Shown: positions 19,980 to 22,667 of the stretch, piece after piece
Layout of the letters: every line of letters begins with the position of its first letter
Numbering within the stretch: position 1 is the stretch's first letter
Assembly: GCA_000310025.1 (NCBI GenBank)
Contig: FN649751.1
Span: 1,838,803 to 1,861,469 of the forward strand
DNA length: 22,667 nucleotides
Reading direction: 5' to 3'
Origin: Ectocarpus siliculosus
Lineage: Eukaryota; Sar; Phaeophyceae; Ectocarpales; Ectocarpaceae
Translations under genes and position numbers: made by a program
The notes under the pieces: model-generated
Databases searched by the model: none
What the model was told of the DNA's origin: nothing
What the model saw: the letters and a program-made list of their open reading frames with translations, nothing else

Positions 19980-21614
19980 GTAATGCCACAAACACACCTG
20001 CGGACGAGCAGCTCCGGCGGGGGGCTGTGGCGTGCCGCCAGGGGGGGGGGAGGGGGGGCGGAAAGAGACGGAGAAGGTGGAGATCGGCAGGGCGCACGTG
20101 ATGCTGGTCGCCGACGGCGTCGCCGGGGCCGGCAGCCATACCAGAGTGCGGATTCCCCTCTTGCGCATCAACGCCGTCGTGAGTGCGGCGTGATTTTGGT
20201 GGGAGACGGCTCTTGCCTAGACGAATCGGCAACGGTGGTGGTGGTGGTGGTGGTGGTGGTGGTGGTGGTGGTGATAGTGTTATTGGTGACGTGGTGACTG
20301 TCTGCCTTTTGGGAGGGAGAACACGAGTTTGTGTCGAAGCGTCGCTCGATACGTGTTGCGTGCGAGTTCCAACCGCGTGAGCTGCGTTTGTTTTTTTGTT
20401 TCTTGTCCCGTTGTTCACGAGGACACATGCACGTATTTGCAATGCATCTGGTGGCACATTGAAACGCAGAGGCTTCCGCACCAGCACCACCAAGCAGAGT
20501 GAGTGCGCCGCTGCTAGGTGCGGTGTCTGCTGCTGCTGTCCTTGGTTTTCCCTCCGTATCCCTGAAATGGTTATCCTCCCCTCCCCCTCTTAAGGACGAT
20601 GGCCAGCGTCGGGTTCATCCCTGTGGAACGTCGCCTGGGCCAGCGTTACTCGGGCATATCGCTCCGTCCCGGCGTTAGGTGTATCGTCCATCGGCTACGG
20701 CATGCGTTTACTTGAGTACACCCCCCTCCCCGCGCACCGCCTCGTTTTGGGTTCGATTTTTCAGGGCTCCCAGGTCCCCGCGGGAAGCGTGATATTGGAG
20801 TACATGCTGGTCCCGGTAAGGATAACCTTGTGTATACAGGCGTATTTCTCATGTATGTGAGGGGATTGTCTTGCGTGTTCTAGGCTTGTTTTTGGCACGC
20901 CCGTGCACAGTGCGAAAAAGGCAAGAAATATAAAGCTGCAATGTCCTCTAGTACTGTACGGCGGTGGTGCCGATAGGACCCACGTCGACCTCTGCTGATG
21001 CTCTTGTCGCTTTGTTTATGAATGACCTGAGGGAGTTCGACTCCTCCCGGCGCGCATGTGTGTTGGTTGTGTTCGTTGCGCGGTTTAGTACACCCGAGGT
21101 GTTCCGTGCACGGTGTCGAGCGGTAAATTGCGACAACATTGATGTGGTATGGTACGGAGCTCGTTCTGGGTTGCTCTCGCTGCTGGTCGCGATTCGATTG
21201 ATGCCGGGCGAAAAGCAGTCATTGCTACTGCTGCTACTGCTGCTGTTTCATCGGGTGTCGATAACCCGAATGTCACCCCAAGCAACAAATGTCGCCCCCG
21301 CCCCCGCCCCAACCCCCATGCCTCGGCTTGGACCCCCGCTCCTTGGTTTCTTCCACGCGACTCACGCATGCTTTTTTATCACATGTATTTTCCACCGCGT
21401 GCCTAACAACGGTTTTTTTGTTTTCACTGTTCCCGGGGTGTTCGGACAGGGAATTCCGCAACCAGTGGCGCCCGTGTCGACAGAGACGGAAGGGTCGCTT
21501 TCGGGGTTGGCTGCGCGTACGACAGCCCCCTTCCGTGAGGACGGGGGTAACGACGGCAGTCGAGGCGGGGTCGGGTCGTGTTGCATGGACGAGCTCAAGA
21601 AGCCGGCGCGGAAG
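18826..21614 (+). CDS. C2-domain protein, about eight exons
   Basis: C2 domains are beta-sandwiches that bind membranes, often with calcium. Proposed exons: 18826-18873, 18959-19153, 19493-19631, 20042-20178, 20470-20498, 20595-20673, 20765-20815, 21450-21614; phases agree throughout (0, 0, 1, 0, 2, 0, 0) and give about 281 residues. Exon 2 has DLTRGEANDFF, VCELTLGSQ and TGVKLNTTQPCWDDSIEF, the C2 pattern 'T.v...t.nPvWde.f.F'. Exon 3 has an acidic DSENNDDDD linker and PKLEVFCYSRG. Exon 4 has VEIGRAHVMLVADG and TRVRIPLL, the late strands. Exon 7 has GSQVPAGSVILEYMLV. Exon 8 is a Gly/Ser-rich tail ending DELKKPARK. The usual aspartate cluster of calcium loops is not obvious. Exons 1 and 5 are the weakest; the start might be the ATG at 18950. 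The 3' end is unknown: reading through the last donor stops at 21713. Confidence 0.65.
19398..19426 (+). repeat. CTG microsatellite at a 3' splice region
   Basis: About ten CTG units inside a longer CTG/CTTCTG tract (about 19350-19450), just upstream of the proposed acceptor at 19491-19492. In the frame of the next exon it would read poly-alanine if an upstream acceptor were used. Confidence 0.9.
19665..19685 (+). repeat. GGT microsatellite
   Basis: About seven GGT units in an intron of the C2 gene. Confidence 0.9.
19714..19754 (+). repeat. TTG microsatellite
   Basis: About thirteen TTG units with one or two CTG interruptions near the start, in the same intron. Confidence 0.9.
19946..19979 (+). 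repeat. CTG microsatellite
   Basis: About eleven CTG units without interruption, in the same intron upstream of exon 4. Confidence 0.93.
20234..20273 (+). repeat. GGT microsatellite
   Basis: About thirteen GGT units without interruption, shortly after the donor at 20179. Confidence 0.93.
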
Positions 21615-21658
21615 GTTAGTCGAGTCCTGTGTGTTGGGGTGTTTGTTTTTGTTTTTAA

Positions 21659-22045
21659 CATCGACCGCGCTAACCGGCTGACCAATGAAAAGACGTCAGT
21701 CTCAGTGCGGTGAAAAACACAGACTGTTTCTATAGGCCACGATCTGGGACCCCTGTGACCGAGCATCATGAGGGAGCCCACGCTACTCTGTGGATTAAAG
21801 TGTGTGTGTCTTTTGTTTGTTAGCGCCGACCGCGCTGACCGATGGAAAGACGCAAGTGGCTGAAAACAGAAAGTTTCTTCTGAAGGCCATGATCTAGGAC
21901 CCCGTGAGGGGGCGTCATGAGAGAGACTCGCCTATTCTCCGGATGTGTGGCTTTTGTGTTGTGTGTGTTTTTTGTTTTGTTGATTTGTTTAGCATCGACC
22001 GCGCTATCCCGCCGACCAATGAAAAGATGTCTCAGTCTTACGGCG
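21659..22045 (+). repeat. Tandem ~167-bp repeat, about 2.3 copies
   Basis: Copies begin at 21659, 21824 and 21993 (spacing 165 and 169). Each core starts C(A/G)(T/C)CGACCGCGCT, then a variable GACC(AAT)GAAAAGA block. The two complete copies continue with a GGCCA(C/T)GATCT box and GGACCCC and end at CATGAG; the third is partial and ends within about 55 bases. Each core is preceded by a T/TG-rich tract ending TTAA or TTAG, which resembles a 3' splice site. The array follows the last recognised C2 exon. Confidence 0.8.
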
Positions 22046-22185
22046 GGCAAAGAGAAATGCTCTTTCGAGTCAACGGCCTCCCCCGGCAGCCTCCCCCCTC
22101 CCCCCCCCCCGAGGAAATTGGACGGCACCCGCAGATGTAAAAGTAACACAGTGCCATCATCGTGTAGCGTTCCTGCCTCAGTATC

Positions 22186-22292
22186 TACTCCTCTTCTCCT
22201 CAGCTTCTCCCCCCTTTTCCCCTCTCTACCTCTCCTTCTGTCTGACCTCTTCCCCCTTTTCGCCCCTGCTTTGGCCTTTTCTTTTTTTTGGT
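22186..22292 (+). promoter_or_regulatory. Pyrimidine tract upstream of a start codon
   Basis: About 100 bases almost wholly C and T precede the ATG at 22301. No AG occurs in the tract, so an acceptor joining the earlier gene is unlikely; it fits a 5' untranslated or promoter region. CT-rich leaders are common in GC-rich protist genes. Confidence 0.4.
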
Positions 22293-22300
22293 ACTTCGCG

Positions 22301-22667
22301 ATGGCAACCCACGCGGTGACTGCTGACCGCTATGGCTCACTGCCGCACGCACAAACACCACCTCCCCTTCAACTACAACGACGACGACGACGACATCACA
22401 ACAACAACAAAAAAAAGCCGGCGCTTCTCGCGTGCGTGGGCGCGGTTATCGCGGCCGTGCTCGCCGTGCGCCTGTCGGGCGTGTGCAGCGCGCGGATGCC
22501 CACGGACCTGTCCCCCATCCCCGTCCCCTTCAAGGTCGCCGTGGGAAAGCACAAGGGCTCCAGCACGCACCACATCCGGCTGCAAGGTTAGTAAACTCTT
22601 TTTATATCTCTCGCTTTCTCTCCCTCCCTATCTCTCCCCCCCCCCCTGGCTTTCTAAGAAGACTGAA
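22301..22667 (+). CDS. First exon of a probable single-pass membrane protein, truncated by the window edge
   Basis: The ATG at 22301 opens a frame of 95 codons plus one base to a GTTAGT donor at 22587. The N-terminal 40 residues are polar, with a basic run (QRRRRRHHNNNKKK) encoded by ACG/CGA and AAC microsatellite DNA. A hydrophobic segment follows (about residues 41-62, ALLACVGAVIAAVLAVRLSG), then a polar region with PTDLSPIPVPFKVAVGKHKG. Positive charges before the segment suggest a type II anchor with a lumenal or external C-terminus, as in Golgi enzymes. The rest of the gene lies outside, so no family can be named. Confidence 0.5.

Noticed and set aside
19614-20493. Minus-strand frames of 185 and 221 codons with long Ser, Gln, His, Pro and Thr runs
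   Set aside because: Their length comes from trinucleotide repeats without stops in that frame. They are antisense to phase-consistent C2 exons.
20740-20764. GGGTTCGATTTTT resembling a tRNA B box
   Set aside because: It is part of the pyrimidine tract before the acceptor at 20763-20764, and no A box or stems fit.
20964-21713. Plus-strand open frame of 249 codons as a single exon
   Set aside because: Only its right part (21450-21614) is supported as an exon of the C2 gene. The left part is T-rich, has CTG repeats and ends in a clear pyrimidine tract with CAG, as an intron would. Intron retention is still possible.

Overview
The window looks like a piece of a eukaryotic nuclear genome, most likely a stramenopile and plausibly a brown alga of the Ectocarpus type. 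This rests on style rather than on a marker gene. Genes are split into many short exons with GT-AG introns of about 80 to 1,100 bases. Coding exons are GC-rich, with alanine-, glycine- and arginine-rich low-complexity inserts. Trinucleotide microsatellites are abundant, and genes are separated by a few hundred to several thousand bases. I see no bacterial operon, rRNA, tRNA, CRISPR array or intact transposon.

Layout. (1) 4448 to the left edge, minus strand: a family GT61 (DUF563-type) glycosyltransferase with an N-terminal membrane anchor, running off the window. (2) About 5547-8746, plus strand: an HflX-type ribosome-associated GTPase, divergent from the glycosyltransferase across roughly 1.1 kb. 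(3) 12631-9472, minus strand: a compact ankyrin-repeat protein in six exons, all joining in phase to about 270 residues; it converges on HflX. (4) 12632 to about 18825: a gene-poor stretch with an inverted repeat, short tandem repeats, an orphan coding-like block, one long uncharacterised open frame and one weak multi-exon model (16742-17693). (5) 18826 to about 21614, plus strand: a C2-domain protein in about eight exons, with introns packed with CTG, TTG and GGT repeats. (6) 21659 to about 22045: a tandem repeat of about 167 bp, with a diverged inverted copy 3.3 kb away at 18183-18333. (7) 22301 to the right edge, plus strand: the first exon of a gene for a single-pass membrane protein, preceded by a long pyrimidine tract.

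How the genes work together: nothing shows a shared pathway. The glycosyltransferase would act in the Golgi or ER lumen, HflX on ribosomes (probably of an organelle), the ankyrin protein as a binding scaffold, and the C2 protein at membranes. They look like independent neighbours. The glycosyltransferase and HflX may share a bidirectional promoter region.

All exon borders were read by eye from splice motifs, frame, phase and family resemblance. Borders that agree in phase over several successive exons (ankyrin, C2, HflX core) are the most reliable. First and last exons of most genes are the least reliable.
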